From Lentzea waywayandensis (GTDB lineage: Bacteria > Actinomycetota > Actinomycetes > Mycobacteriales > Pseudonocardiaceae): a DNA stretch of 64,000 nucleotides. How positions within the stretch are numbered: position 1 is the first letter of the stretch; each line of letters starts with the position of its first letter. The notes below the pieces were generated by a model. It had not been told where the DNA came from. It searched no databases and saw only the letters and a program-made list of their open reading frames with translations. The position numbers and the translations under genes were made by a program. The stretch is taken from positions 1 through 64,000 of the forward strand of contig NZ_FOYL01000016.1 in the NCBI RefSeq assembly GCF_900115955.1, in the 5' to 3' direction. This document shows positions 1 to 8,388 of the stretch, piece by piece.

Positions 1-23
1 GGGTTCGGCATGCCGCCGAACCC
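1..23. terminator. hairpin at window edge
   Basis: A perfect 9-bp inverted repeat (GGGTTCGGC, 5-nt spacer, GCCGAACCC) sits at the very start of the window. It looks like a GC-rich intrinsic terminator. It could serve a gene left of the window or the leftward operon ending at 274. No T-run follows on the + strand, so the direction is unclear. Confidence 0.45.
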
Positions 24-273
24 TACGCCTGCACACGAACTAACGACTCAGGACACTAGGACGTACACACCAGCCACGAACTCTCACACCAGGCGCCTGA
101 ACCCGGCCTCGCCGATCTGCATCCGCTGAGCCGTCCGCAGCCTTCAGCGCGAAGCGACCACGCTTGTCGGCTTCGGCCCCGCCACACACCCGCTCAAGAA
201 CGCGGAACCGCGGCCGACCACACCCCGAGCCCGCTCACTGCCCAGGCTCGCCAGTCCGTCCGCGGCGTCGGCG
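24..273. other. intergenic region, no gene seen
   Basis: This 250-base stretch lies downstream of the leftward moaB2 operon. I see no ORF with family resemblance, no tRNA cloverleaf and no clear promoter. Short open frames crossing it have low-complexity Arg/Pro-rich translations typical of shadow frames in GC-rich DNA. Confidence 0.5.
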
Positions 274-456
274 TCAGCCGCCGTGGTGCGGCGGCCTGTT
301 CTCGCGGTACCAGGCCTCGCGGTCGTCCGCCGAAGCCCCGCCACCGCGCTCGTCCGACGTCGTCTCCGGGAGCACTTCGCCGAACACCTCGGCCAACCGA
401 CGACGGCGCGCTACGGCGTCGTCGTCGGCCGGCGTCGGCTTCTCACTCTTCGTCAA
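274..456 (-). CDS. small conserved actinobacterial protein downstream of moaB2
   Basis: This 60-residue, charged, soluble protein has no signal peptide or membrane segment. It carries an acidic/Arg stretch (DDDAVARRRRLAEVFGEVLP) and ends in the motif WYRENRPPHHGG. From memory, small proteins with this kind of tail occur next to MoaB/MogA genes in actinobacteria; their function is unknown. The start is a TTG that overlaps the last 14 bases of moaB2, which suggests translational coupling. No other start would keep the Arg-rich stretch. It is the last gene of the operon. Confidence 0.6.
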   Translation of the reverse strand: MTKSEKPTPADDDAVARRRRLAEVFGEVLPETTSDERGGGASADDREAWYRENRPPHHGG

Positions 457-952
457 GACCGCTCAGCTGCTCGATCACGTAGGGCACCAGGGCCGACAGC
501 GTCGCCATGCCGTCGCGGACCGCTGAGCGCGAGCCCGCGAGGTTCACGACGAGCGTGCTGCCGGAGACACCGACGAGGCCGCGCGAGATTCCCGCGTCGA
601 CCGCGCCCGCGGCGAGGCCAGAGGCGCGGAGTGCCTCGGCGATGCCGTGGATCGGGCGGTCGAGCACGCCCTGCGTGGCGTCGGGGGTGACGTCGCGCGG
701 GGACACGCCTGTGCCGCCCACGGTGACCACGAGGTCGACGCCACCGATGACGGCCGTGTTGAGCGCGGCCCGAATGTCGACCACCTCACCCTCGACCGCG
801 ACGGTGCCGTCGACGATGAAGCCCGCTTCTTCGAGCAGTTCGGTGACAAGAGGTCCGGAGTTGTCGTCCTGCTCACCGTGCGCCACCCGGTCGTCCACGA
901 TCACGACCAAAGCGCGGCCAAGGCGCTGCGCGCTGCGTTCCATACCGATCAC
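443..952 (-). CDS. moaB2: MoaB/Mog-family molybdenum cofactor protein
   Basis: A 169-residue cytoplasmic protein of the MoCF-binding fold, which in this family adenylylates molybdopterin during molybdenum cofactor synthesis. The family signatures VVTVGGTGVSPRDVTPDAT and GVSGSTLVVNLAGS are intact. The sequence closely resembles remembered M. tuberculosis MoaB2, the neighbour of PepD. The GTG start overlaps the kinase stop as GTGA; an internal ATG at 943 is an alternative start. It is the third gene of a leftward response regulator-kinase-moaB2 operon, so it should be co-expressed with that signalling pair. No other Moco genes are in the window, so a role beyond Moco is possible. Confidence 0.88.
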   Translation of the reverse strand: MIGMERSAQRLGRALVVIVDDRVAHGEQDDNSGPLVTELLEEAGFIVDGTVAVEGEVVDIRAALNTAVIGGVDLVVTVGGTGVSPRDVTPDATQGVLDRPIHGIAEALRASGLAAGAVDAGISRGLVGVSGSTLVVNLAGSRSAVRDGMATLSALVPYVIEQLSGLDEE

Positions 953-1848
953 CGTAGCGGGAGTCTGACTTCGAAGCGGCAGCCAGGACCGTGGTTCTGG
1001 GCGCCAATTCTCCCGTGGTGCGCGTCGACGAGGCCACGCGCGATGGAAAGCCCCAGTCCGGCGCCGGTCGGGTTGCGCGCCGTGCTTCCCCGGAATCCCA
1101 CGTCGAACACCTGTGGCAGCACGTCATCGGGTATGCCGCCGCACGCGTCGTCCACCCGCACCACCGCGTCGGGTCCGTCCACATCGACCTGAACGGACAC
1201 CGCGCCGCCCTCCGGCGTGTGCCGAATGGCGTTGGACACAAGGTTGCGCACGACACGCATCAGTTCCGGATCTGAGCCGCGCACGACCGGCCACTCACGA
1301 GCGTCCGCACGCAACTCCACGCCCTTCCGCGTGGCCACGGGCCGGGACGCGGCGACCACGTCGCTGACCACATCGGCCAGGCGAACGTCGTGCATCGTCA
1401 GGTTCAACGCGCCCGCGGTGATCCGCGAGAGCTGGAACAGGTCATCCACGAGCTTCGTCAGGTGGTCGGCCTCCAACGCGATCTGCTTGGCGTAGACGGC
1501 GACCTCGCCCGGCTCGGCGACGACGCCGTCCTCCAGCGCCTCCGTCATCGCCCGGATCCCGGCCAACGGCGTCCGCAGGTCGTGACTGATCCACGCCACC
1601 AGCTGCCGCCGCGCCGCCTCGGCCTCGCGTTCCCACATGGTCCGCCGCGCGATCGCGCGGCCCAGCATGATCGAGAACGGCACGGTGACCAGCCCGACCA
1701 GAGCGCACGCCATGAGCGCGGCGTTGAGCATCGGCGTGAACATGAACCTGCTGACCACGAGCACACCAGCGATGGTCGCCACCACCGGCACGATGACCAT
1801 CACGGTCATCGCGGTGGTCAGCGACACGCGGCTCAGTCGGTCGAACAC
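949..1848 (-). CDS. sensor histidine kinase
   Basis: A 299-residue membrane kinase. Two N-terminal transmembrane helices (about residues 11-33 and 41-63) have almost no extracytoplasmic loop between them, so it probably senses within the membrane or through a partner. The HisKA motif WISHDLRTPL places the phosphorylated His at about residue 89. The HATPase part shows the N box (NLVSNAIRHT), a G1-like DDACGGIP and the G2 motif GAGLGLSIARG. The gene starts 16 bases inside the upstream response regulator, and its stop overlaps the moaB2 start, so the three are translationally coupled. The cognate regulator is almost certainly the adjacent OmpR-type protein. The signal is unknown. Confidence 0.9.
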   Translation of the reverse strand: MFDRLSRVSLTTAMTVMVIVPVVATIAGVLVVSRFMFTPMLNAALMACALVGLVTVPFSIMLGRAIARRTMWEREAEAARRQLVAWISHDLRTPLAGIRAMTEALEDGVVAEPGEVAVYAKQIALEADHLTKLVDDLFQLSRITAGALNLTMHDVRLADVVSDVVAASRPVATRKGVELRADAREWPVVRGSDPELMRVVRNLVSNAIRHTPEGGAVSVQVDVDGPDAVVRVDDACGGIPDDVLPQVFDVGFRGSTARNPTGAGLGLSIARGLVDAHHGRIGAQNHGPGCRFEVRLPLR

Positions 1849-2519
1849 GGGTCATACCTGTAGCCGACGCCCCACACGGTGCTCAGCCGCTTCGGTTTCG
1901 CCGGGTCCTCCTCGATCTTCTCCCGCAACCGTCGCACGTGGACGGTCACGGTCGACTGGTCGCCGAACTGCCAGCCCCACACCCGCTCCAGCAACTCGGC
2001 CCGCCCGAACGCCTTGCCGGCGTTGCCGATGAAGAACGCCAGCAGGTCGAACTCGCGGGTGGTCAGCTGCAACGGCCGCCCGTCCAGCGTCGCGGTGTGC
2101 GCGGCCACGTCCAGCACGAGGTTCCCGTCCCGCACCACCCGCGGCTCGTAGGCCCTGCTGGCCCGCCGCAACACCGACGAGACGCGCAACGCCAGCTCGC
2201 GCGGACTGAAGGGCTTGGTGACGTAGTCGTCCGCGCCGATCTGCAACCCGGCGATGCGATCTTCTTCCTCGCCCAGCGCCGTCAGCATGACAACGGGCGT
2301 GCTGCCGCGCTCCCGGATCCGCCGGCAGACCTCGAGGCCGTCGATGCCCGGCAACATCAGGTCGAGGACCACGATGTCCGGCTCGTGCGTGGCCATCAGC
2401 CGCAACGCCTGCTCCCCGTCACCGGCCAGCTCGACCTCGTACCCGGCGTGTTCGAGGTAGCGACGCACCACGTCGCGCACCGTCGTGTCGTCGTCGACGA
2501 CCAGCACCCGTTCCACCAC
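1833..2519 (-). CDS. OmpR/PhoB-family response regulator
   Basis: A 228-residue DNA-binding regulator. The receiver domain (about 1-118) has the acidic pocket VDDD, phosphoacceptor Asp53 in VVLDLMLPG and the switch-region Lys in VTKPFSP. The winged-helix effector domain (about 130-225) ends with the typical VRRLREKIEEDP and TVWGVGYRY motifs. The start is one of two consecutive GTG codons (2519 or 2516). It is the first gene of the operon, after a strong terminator that separates it from pepD. It is not MprA, which is encoded at 13.9 kb, so this is a second two-component pair within the pepD-moaB2 region. Confidence 0.9.
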   Translation of the reverse strand: MVERVLVVDDDTTVRDVVRRYLEHAGYEVELAGDGEQALRLMATHEPDIVVLDLMLPGIDGLEVCRRIRERGSTPVVMLTALGEEEDRIAGLQIGADDYVTKPFSPRELALRVSSVLRRASRAYEPRVVRDGNLVLDVAAHTATLDGRPLQLTTREFDLLAFFIGNAGKAFGRAELLERVWGWQFGDQSTVTVHVRRLREKIEEDPAKPKRLSTVWGVGYRYDPCSTD

Positions 2520-2648
2520 GTCACCACGCTAAGCCACGAAAGCCGGGCAGGCCCGCAAGCGTCATAAGGCCGTAAGAAGACGAAACAAAAGAGGCCGCAG
2601 CCGCGCACGGGGCAGGTGCACACGGCCACGACCCCTCAGGGGTCGTAA

Positions 2649-2689
2649 CGCTCGGTTTCTGGCGGGCGGCGGATGCCAGAAACCGAGCG
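2649..2689 (-). terminator. intrinsic terminator downstream of pepD
   Basis: A perfect 15-bp inverted repeat (2649-2663 and 2675-2689) with an 11-nt loop lies 11 bases beyond the pepD stop. It would form a strong hairpin that ends the leftward pepD transcript before the response regulator gene. Confidence 0.8.
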
Positions 2690-2699
2690 CTCCCCCGAC

Positions 2700-4226
2700 C
2701 TATCCCACCTCGACACCGTCGAGGGTGGCTTCCACCGTCCTGTTGTCGGACAGCGTGATCGTGACCTTGTCGCCGGGCGCCTTCGACCGGACCGCGGCGA
2801 CCAGCGTGTCCGACTCGTCGATGCGACGGTCACCGAACTTGGTGATCACGTCACCGGCCTTGAGCCCGGCCTTCTCGGCCGCGCCGCCACCGGTGATCTC
2901 GGAGATCTTGGCGCCCTGCTCGGTCGACTCGACCTTCACGCCCAGGACGGTCTGCTTGGGCTTGCCGCTCTTCACGATCTCGTCGATCGTGCGGCGGGCC
3001 TGGTCCATCGGGATCGCGAAGCCGATGCCCACGGAACCGGCCTGTCCCTGGCCCTGGCTCGGGCTGTAGATCGCCGAGTTGATGCCGACGACCTGGCCCT
3101 GCATGTTCACCAGGGGGCCGCCGGAGTTGCCGGGGTTGATCGCGGCGTCGGTCTGGATGGCGTTCAGCACGGTCGCCTGCGAGTTGCGGTCACCGCCGGC
3201 CGAGACCGGGCGGTTCACCGAGCTGACGATGCCGGAGGTGACGGTGCCGGACAGTTCGAACGGCGAGCCGATCGCGACGACGGCCTGGCCGGTCTTCATG
3301 TCGCCGGAGTTGCCGAGCTGCACGACCGGGAGGTTCGAGACGCCGTCGGCCTGGATGACGGCGATGTCGGAGCTCGGGTCGCGGCCGAGGATCTTGGCGG
3401 TGGCGGTCTTGCCGTCCTGGAAGACGACCTTGATGTCGCCGCCGGAGGCAGCGCCCTCGATGACGTGGTTGTTCGTCACGATCTGGCCGTTGCCGGAGAT
3501 GATGAAGCCCGAGCCCTCGCCGGCGCCGGAGCGCGTCGTGACCTGGATCTGCACGACGGACGGCAGCAGCTTGTTCGCCACGTCCTCGACCGAGCCCGCG
3601 GGTGCGTTCGACGCTTGCGAGGCCGGGCGGGGCGAGTCGAGGGAGCTCACGGACGACGAGTCGTTCGCGAAGGTGTAGCCCAGGTAGCCGCCGAGGCCGC
3701 CGGAGAGGCCGCCGACGATCAGCACGAGGGCGGCGACGCCCGCCACGACCTTCCCGCGGCCCTTGGGACGCTGCGGGACGGGCGGCGGCTGGAAGCCGGG
3801 TGGGAGGTAGTACTGACCCGTCTGCGGTCCCTGAGGCCCCGCGAACGGGCTGGAGGGCGGTCCTGCGGGCTGCTCCGCGCCGAACTGCGCGGTCGTGGCG
3901 CCGAGGCCGAGCGGGTGAGGTTGGCCGGACCCTGATGGAGGAAGCTGCTGGCCGGGTCCGGGCCCGCCGAGCTGCGTCTGGCCCGCGTCAGGTGAGGGCA
4001 CCTGCGGCTGGGCCGAAGTGAATGAGGCGGGCACATCGCCCAGACCGGCAGGAACGTGAGTAGCCCCAGCCTGGCCGGATCCCCCCTGCAAAGGATCCGG
4101 CTGGCCGGGTTCCGGCAGCGACGGGCCCTGCTCCCGCGCGCCGGAGTCTGTCTGACCGGCGCTCGTCGGCACGGAGGTGGGCTCTTCCGGCTGCGGCGCT
4201 GGCTGGTTGCTCTCGGTCATGGCCAT
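2700..4226 (-). CDS. pepD: membrane-anchored HtrA/DegP-type serine protease with PDZ domain
   Basis: A 508-residue quality-control protease of the cell envelope. Residues 1-155 are a Pro/Gly/Gln-rich cytoplasmic tail. A transmembrane helix follows at about 159-186, then an extracytoplasmic trypsin-like domain with His254 (TNNHVIEG), Asp287 (SSDIAVI) and Ser368 (NPGNSGGPL). A PDZ domain lies at about 400-505 (GGAAEKAGLKAGDVI). This is the architecture of mycobacterial PepD/HtrA2. The long disordered tail is typical of actinobacterial members. The gene is monocistronic, between galT upstream and a strong terminator downstream. A CTGAGA motif in its upstream region matches one before mprA, so MprAB control is plausible but inferred. 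Confidence 0.9.
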   Translation of the reverse strand: MAMTESNQPAPQPEEPTSVPTSAGQTDSGAREQGPSLPEPGQPDPLQGGSGQAGATHVPAGLGDVPASFTSAQPQVPSPDAGQTQLGGPGPGQQLPPSGSGQPHPLGLGATTAQFGAEQPAGPPSSPFAGPQGPQTGQYYLPPGFQPPPVPQRPKGRGKVVAGVAALVLIVGGLSGGLGGYLGYTFANDSSSVSSLDSPRPASQASNAPAGSVEDVANKLLPSVVQIQVTTRSGAGEGSGFIISGNGQIVTNNHVIEGAASGGDIKVVFQDGKTATAKILGRDPSSDIAVIQADGVSNLPVVQLGNSGDMKTGQAVVAIGSPFELSGTVTSGIVSSVNRPVSAGGDRNSQATVLNAIQTDAAINPGNSGGPLVNMQGQVVGINSAIYSPSQGQGQAGSVGIGFAIPMDQARRTIDEIVKSGKPKQTVLGVKVESTEQGAKISEITGGGAAEKAGLKAGDVITKFGDRRIDESDTLVAAVRSKAPGDKVTITLSDNRTVEATLDGVEVG

Positions 4227-4271
4227 AGTCTCTCGGCTCGGCCTGAGAGAACCCTTAAACCAGCCTGGGAG

Positions 4272-5360
4272 CTACTTGTGTGTTCCGCGGAGTCGTTCGG
4301 CGATCTGCTCGGGCGTCACGTCGTTGATCCACACGGCTTCTCCGGACTCGGAGCCCGCGAGGTACTTGAGCTTGTCCTTCGTCCTGAGCACCGAGAAGAC
4401 CTGGAGGTGCAGCCACATCTCGGCACGGCCGACGTTGACCGGCGCCTGGTGCCAGGCCGCGATGTAGGGCAGCGGGCGGTCGTACAGCGCGTCCAGGCGG
4501 TGCAGCACCTTCAGGTAGATCGACGCGAAGTCGTCGCGCTCCACTGAGGACAGTGCGGCGACGTCGGGCACCTGACGGCGTGGCGCCAGCACGACCTCGA
4601 CGGGCCAGCGGGCGGCGGCGGGCACGAAGGCGGCCCAGTGCGCGGACTCTTCCACCACGCGCGCGCCCGCGCGAAGCTCGGCCTCCAGCACGTCACCGAA
4701 CAGCGGACGTCCGTTGGCCGCGTAGTGCTCCAACGCCGCCTCAAGCATCCGCTCGGTGCGGGGCGTGATGAACGGGTACGCGTAGATCTGGCCGTGCGGA
4801 TGCGAGAGCGTCACGCCGATCTCTTCGCCGCGGTTCTCGAACGGGAAGACCTGTTCGACCCCTGGCAACGTTGACAAGAAGGCGACGCGGTCCGCCCAGG
4901 CGTCCACGACGGTGCGCACGCGCGACTCGGAGAGCTCGCCGAACGACTTGTTGTGGTCCGAGGTGAAGCACACGACCTCACAACGCCCACGCCCCGGCGC
5001 GCGCACGAACAACGACTCACCATCCACAGTGGACGGCACGTCCGGCACGTTCTGCGCCAGCGAGGGAAACCTGTTCTCGAACACCACGACGTCGTAGTCG
5101 GCCTCGGGGATCTCCGTGGGCCTGCCCGGCGTCGACGGACACAGCGGGCAGAGATCCGCCGGTGGTTTGTACGTACGTGTCTGGCGATGAGCCGCCATCG
5201 CGACCCATTCGCGGGTCAACGGGTCCAGCCGGACTTCGGACATCGGCTGGGTCTCCGGAAGATCCCGGGTGTCCACCGCGACTCGCGGCGGTGCCTCAGC
5301 GCTGTCGTCGAAGTAGATGATCTCCCGGCCGTCCGCCAGTTTGCCCGCGGTACGCCTCAC
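4272..5360 (-). CDS. galT: galactose-1-phosphate uridylyltransferase
   Basis: A 362-residue Leloir-pathway enzyme that exchanges UMP between UDP-glucose and galactose-1-phosphate. It has zinc-type cysteines in DLCPLCPSTPG, the ENRFPSL motif and the catalytic HPHGQIYAYPF triad. I chose the GTG at 5360 because its GTG overlaps the TGA of the DeoR gene (GTGA). The frame stays open further upstream, but that part encodes Arg-rich nonsense inside the regulator gene. It is the last gene of the lacZ-deoR-galT operon, so it would process galactose released by the GH42 enzyme. No galK or galE is in the window. Confidence 0.92.
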   Translation of the reverse strand: MRRTAGKLADGREIIYFDDSAEAPPRVAVDTRDLPETQPMSEVRLDPLTREWVAMAAHRQTRTYKPPADLCPLCPSTPGRPTEIPEADYDVVVFENRFPSLAQNVPDVPSTVDGESLFVRAPGRGRCEVVCFTSDHNKSFGELSESRVRTVVDAWADRVAFLSTLPGVEQVFPFENRGEEIGVTLSHPHGQIYAYPFITPRTERMLEAALEHYAANGRPLFGDVLEAELRAGARVVEESAHWAAFVPAAARWPVEVVLAPRRQVPDVAALSSVERDDFASIYLKVLHRLDALYDRPLPYIAAWHQAPVNVGRAEMWLHLQVFSVLRTKDKLKYLAGSESGEAVWINDVTPEQIAERLRGTHK

Positions 5361-6154
5361 GCCAACTCCTCGCCACTTCCCGGTACATGAGCCAACACCA
5401 ACTCGCCGACCTGCTCGGAGAGGATCGCCCGCGCGTCGTCCGGCAGACCCTCGTCGGTCACCAGGACGTGCGCCTCGTCGAGGTCGGCGATCGTGGAAAT
5501 GCCGACGGTGCCCCACTTCGTGTGATCCGCGACCACGACCACGCGTCCGGCGGCGTCGACGAGCGCGCGGTCCGTCTCACTCTCGTTGAGGTTCGGGGTC
5601 GTGAACCCGGAGCGTTCGGCCATGCCGTGCACGCCCAGGAAGACCACGTCCAGATGCAGCGAGCGCAGCGCCTGCACGGCCACCGGGCCCACCAGCGCGT
5701 CGGACGGCGTGCGCACGCCACCGGTCAGCACGACCGTGCGATCCGTGCGCCCGCTCTGTTGCAGCACGTCCGCGACGCGGATGGAGTTCGTGACGACGGT
5801 GAGGTCGGGGATGTCGTCGAGGAACCGAGCTAACGTCCACGTCGTCGTGCCGGCGGACAGACCGATGGCCGTGCCCGGACGCACGAGGCCCGCGGCCAGC
5901 GCCGCGATCGCCTCCTTCTCGGGCAGCTGCCGCACCGACTTGGCCTCGAAACCGGGCTCGTCGGTCGAGCGCCCGACGACGGACGTCGCGCCGCCGTAGA
6001 CCTTCTCCACCAGGCCGCGTGCGGCGAGCACGTCGAGATCGCGGCGCACGGTCATGTCCGAGACGCCGAGCCGCACGACGAGGTCGCTGACGCGCACCGC
6101 ACCCGTACGACGGACCTCTTCGATGATTACCGCTTGCCGTTGACGTGCCAGCAC
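5357..6154 (-). CDS. DeoR/GlpR-family transcriptional regulator
   Basis: A 265-residue repressor-type protein. The N-terminal DeoR winged helix (about 1-57) includes RRTGAVRVSDLVVRLGVSD and MTVRRDLD. The C-terminal sugar-phosphate sensor domain (about 75-235) has the family motifs GLSAGTTTWTLARFL, VVTNSIRVADVL and VLTGG. The GTG start lies one base beyond the GH42 stop, and its stop overlaps galT. By family and position it probably represses the flanking galactoside genes and is released by a sugar phosphate such as galactose-1-phosphate. That ligand is inferred. Confidence 0.88.
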   Translation of the reverse strand: MLARQRQAVIIEEVRRTGAVRVSDLVVRLGVSDMTVRRDLDVLAARGLVEKVYGGATSVVGRSTDEPGFEAKSVRQLPEKEAIAALAAGLVRPGTAIGLSAGTTTWTLARFLDDIPDLTVVTNSIRVADVLQQSGRTDRTVVLTGGVRTPSDALVGPVAVQALRSLHLDVVFLGVHGMAERSGFTTPNLNESETDRALVDAAGRVVVVADHTKWGTVGISTIADLDEAHVLVTDEGLPDDARAILSEQVGELVLAHVPGSGEELA

Positions 6155-6155
6155 C

Positions 6156-8138
6156 TCACACCTCTTCCCTGAGGACGACTACGTCCCCGGCTCGCACGGT
6201 GAGGCGTCCGGAGACCTGTTCGCCGGACAACACGTCGACACCGGACGCCTCGATCTGCGCGTCGGTGTCGGTGTGGTTGACGGCGAAGAGGAACGATACG
6301 TCGCCCCTGCGCCGCACAAGCTCAATCGGCGAAGGCGACACCGCAACGCCCGCACTGGAAAGCGCGTTTTCCACCGTTCGGACGAGACCGTCCTCGTCAA
6401 GATCGCACGCCACGTACCAGGCGACACCGTTGCCGAACGCGTTTCGTGTCACCGCCGCCACGCCGGGCAACGGGCCGTCCGCGTAGGAGACAACGGTGTC
6501 AGCCGTGCGCGTGTGCAGGTGCTCCGTCCACAACGAAGCGGTCGATCCGTCGGTCAGCGAGACCGTTTCGTTCTCCCGCAGCGGGTGGAACTCCTCGGAC
6601 CACACGCCGAGCACGTCCCGGAACGCTCCGGGGTACCCGCCGAGCCGCACGCGCGTGTGCTGGTCCGCAACGCCGGACAGGTACGTGACCACGACATGAC
6701 CGCCGCCTGCCACGTAGTCCGCGATGACGGCGGCGTGCGCGTCGGACACCGCGTAGAAGGCCGGTACGACCACCAGCGAGTACGCCGAGAGGTTCGTGCC
6801 CGGCGCCACGAAGTCGACCGTGACACCGGCCTGCCAGAGCGCCTTGTAGTACCCGAGAACGTGCTTGTAGTAGTCGAAGTCGTTGGTCGGGTGGGCGTCC
6901 TGCCGCAGCGCCCAGCCGGACTGGAAGTCGAACAGGATCGCGACGGAAGCGTCCACAGTGGAACCGATGACCTCGGCCAGCCGGCCGTACTCGGCGCCGA
7001 CCTCGCAGACCTCCCGGTACACCTTCGTGTCCGTACCGGCGTGCGGGACCATCGCCGAGTGGTAGCGCTCGCTGCCGCCGCGCGACTGCCGCCACTGGAA
7101 GAACAACGTGCCGTCGGCGCCGCGGGCGATGTTCTGGAACGAGTGCCGCCGCATCTCGCCCGGCAGTTTGGCGATGTTGCGCCGCTGCCAGTTCACCGCC
7201 GACGTCGAGGCCTCCATCAGCAGCCACGGCTTGCCGCCCGCCAGGCCGCGCACGAGATCCGCGGACATGGCGAGTTCGATGTGCCGATCAGGCGACTGGG
7301 CCTCGGTGTAGTGGTCGTTCGAGACGAAGTCGACCTCGCGGGCCCACTTCCAGTAGTCGAGGTCGCCGAACGTCCAGTTGACCATGAAGTTCGTCGTGAT
7401 CGGCACGTCCGGCGTGATCATGCGCAGCACGTCCCGCTCGGCCTTGTAGAGCTCCAGGATCGCGTCGTCGGAGAACCGGTCGTAGTCCAGCACGTGCGCC
7501 GGGTTCGCGAACGTCGGCGTGGCGCGCGGCGGCAGGACCTGCGCGAAGTCGGTGTAGCCCTGGCTCCAGAACGCCGTGGACCACGCGTCGTTGAGCTGGT
7601 CGAGCGTGTAGCGGCTCGACAGCCACTCACGGAACGACGCGGCGCACGTGTCGCAGTAGCAGCGCTTCACGTGGCACGCGTACTCGTTGCCGACGTGCCA
7701 CGCGGCGAGGGCCGGGTGGTCGCGGTAGTGCGAGGCCATCTCGGCGGCCAGCGCGGTCGCCCGGTCGCGGTAGATCGGCGACGACGGGCAGTAGGCCTGC
7801 CGTGAGCCGTGCGAGAGCCGCACACCGTCCGCGCGGACGGGCAGCATCTCGGGGTACTCGGTGGTGAGCCACGGCGGAGGCGCGGCGGTGGCGGTCGCGA
7901 GGTCGACGCGGATGCCGCCGGCGTGCAGCAGGTCCATCACGCGGTCGAGCCAGTCGAACCGGTACTCGCCCTTGCTGACCTCGATCTTCGCCCAGCTGAA
8001 GATGCCCAGGCTGACCATGGTGACGCCGGCGCGCCGCATGAGCTCGACGTCCTCGGTCCAGACGTGTTCCGGCCACTGCTCGGGGTTGTAGTCAGCCCCC
8101 CAGCCGAGGCCTTGCAGGTCAGTTGGCCACGTCGTCAC
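6156..8138 (-). CDS. beta-galactosidase, glycoside hydrolase family 42
   Basis: A 660-residue cytoplasmic beta-galactosidase; no signal peptide. The N-terminal TIM barrel begins LGWGADYNPEQWPEHVW. The predicted acid/base Glu is in AWHVGNEYACH and the nucleophile Glu in PWLLMEASTSAVNW. The structural zinc cysteines CHVKRCYCDTC are intact. A trimerisation domain (about 400-600) and a small C-terminal beta domain follow. I chose the GTG at 8138 (VTTWPTDL) because the open frame upstream runs into the divergent promoter region and gives a length too great for the family. It is the first gene of the lacZ-deoR-galT operon, divergent from the sugar importer. Confidence 0.92.
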   Translation of the reverse strand: MTTWPTDLQGLGWGADYNPEQWPEHVWTEDVELMRRAGVTMVSLGIFSWAKIEVSKGEYRFDWLDRVMDLLHAGGIRVDLATATAAPPPWLTTEYPEMLPVRADGVRLSHGSRQAYCPSSPIYRDRATALAAEMASHYRDHPALAAWHVGNEYACHVKRCYCDTCAASFREWLSSRYTLDQLNDAWSTAFWSQGYTDFAQVLPPRATPTFANPAHVLDYDRFSDDAILELYKAERDVLRMITPDVPITTNFMVNWTFGDLDYWKWAREVDFVSNDHYTEAQSPDRHIELAMSADLVRGLAGGKPWLLMEASTSAVNWQRRNIAKLPGEMRRHSFQNIARGADGTLFFQWRQSRGGSERYHSAMVPHAGTDTKVYREVCEVGAEYGRLAEVIGSTVDASVAILFDFQSGWALRQDAHPTNDFDYYKHVLGYYKALWQAGVTVDFVAPGTNLSAYSLVVVPAFYAVSDAHAAVIADYVAGGGHVVVTYLSGVADQHTRVRLGGYPGAFRDVLGVWSEEFHPLRENETVSLTDGSTASLWTEHLHTRTADTVVSYADGPLPGVAAVTRNAFGNGVAWYVACDLDEDGLVRTVENALSSAGVAVSPSPIELVRRRGDVSFLFAVNHTDTDAQIEASGVDVLSGEQVSGRLTVRAGDVVVLREEV

Positions 8139-8388
8139 GGCGCAAGCGTGGCCGACAACGACCCCCAACGTCAACACAAGCAAACACAACTGCCCGTTGG
8201 GGTCTGTTCGGCGGTTGACCGGGACAAGTACCGGGAAACGCCGAGCAACCGCCCGGAACGCGGCTGTCCAGGGGTTTAACAGCTCCGTAACGGGACTTGA
8301 CATGGTGTATGACTGGGACCACATTATGCGCAACTTTGTTGGAGTCCTGTTCGGTTCGCACGAGCGAGTGTCACCTGTAGGAGCGATG
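8139..8388. promoter_or_regulatory. divergent promoter region, GH42 / sugar importer
   Basis: This 250-bp gap separates the leftward GH42 operon from the rightward importer. A TTGACA hexamer at 8297-8302 is a plausible -35 for the importer; the best -10 candidate is CATTAT at 8322-8327, with a long 19-bp spacer. A Shine-Dalgarno AGGAG at 8379-8383 precedes the binding-protein start. I could not pick out a convincing operator for the DeoR regulator. Confidence 0.45.
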
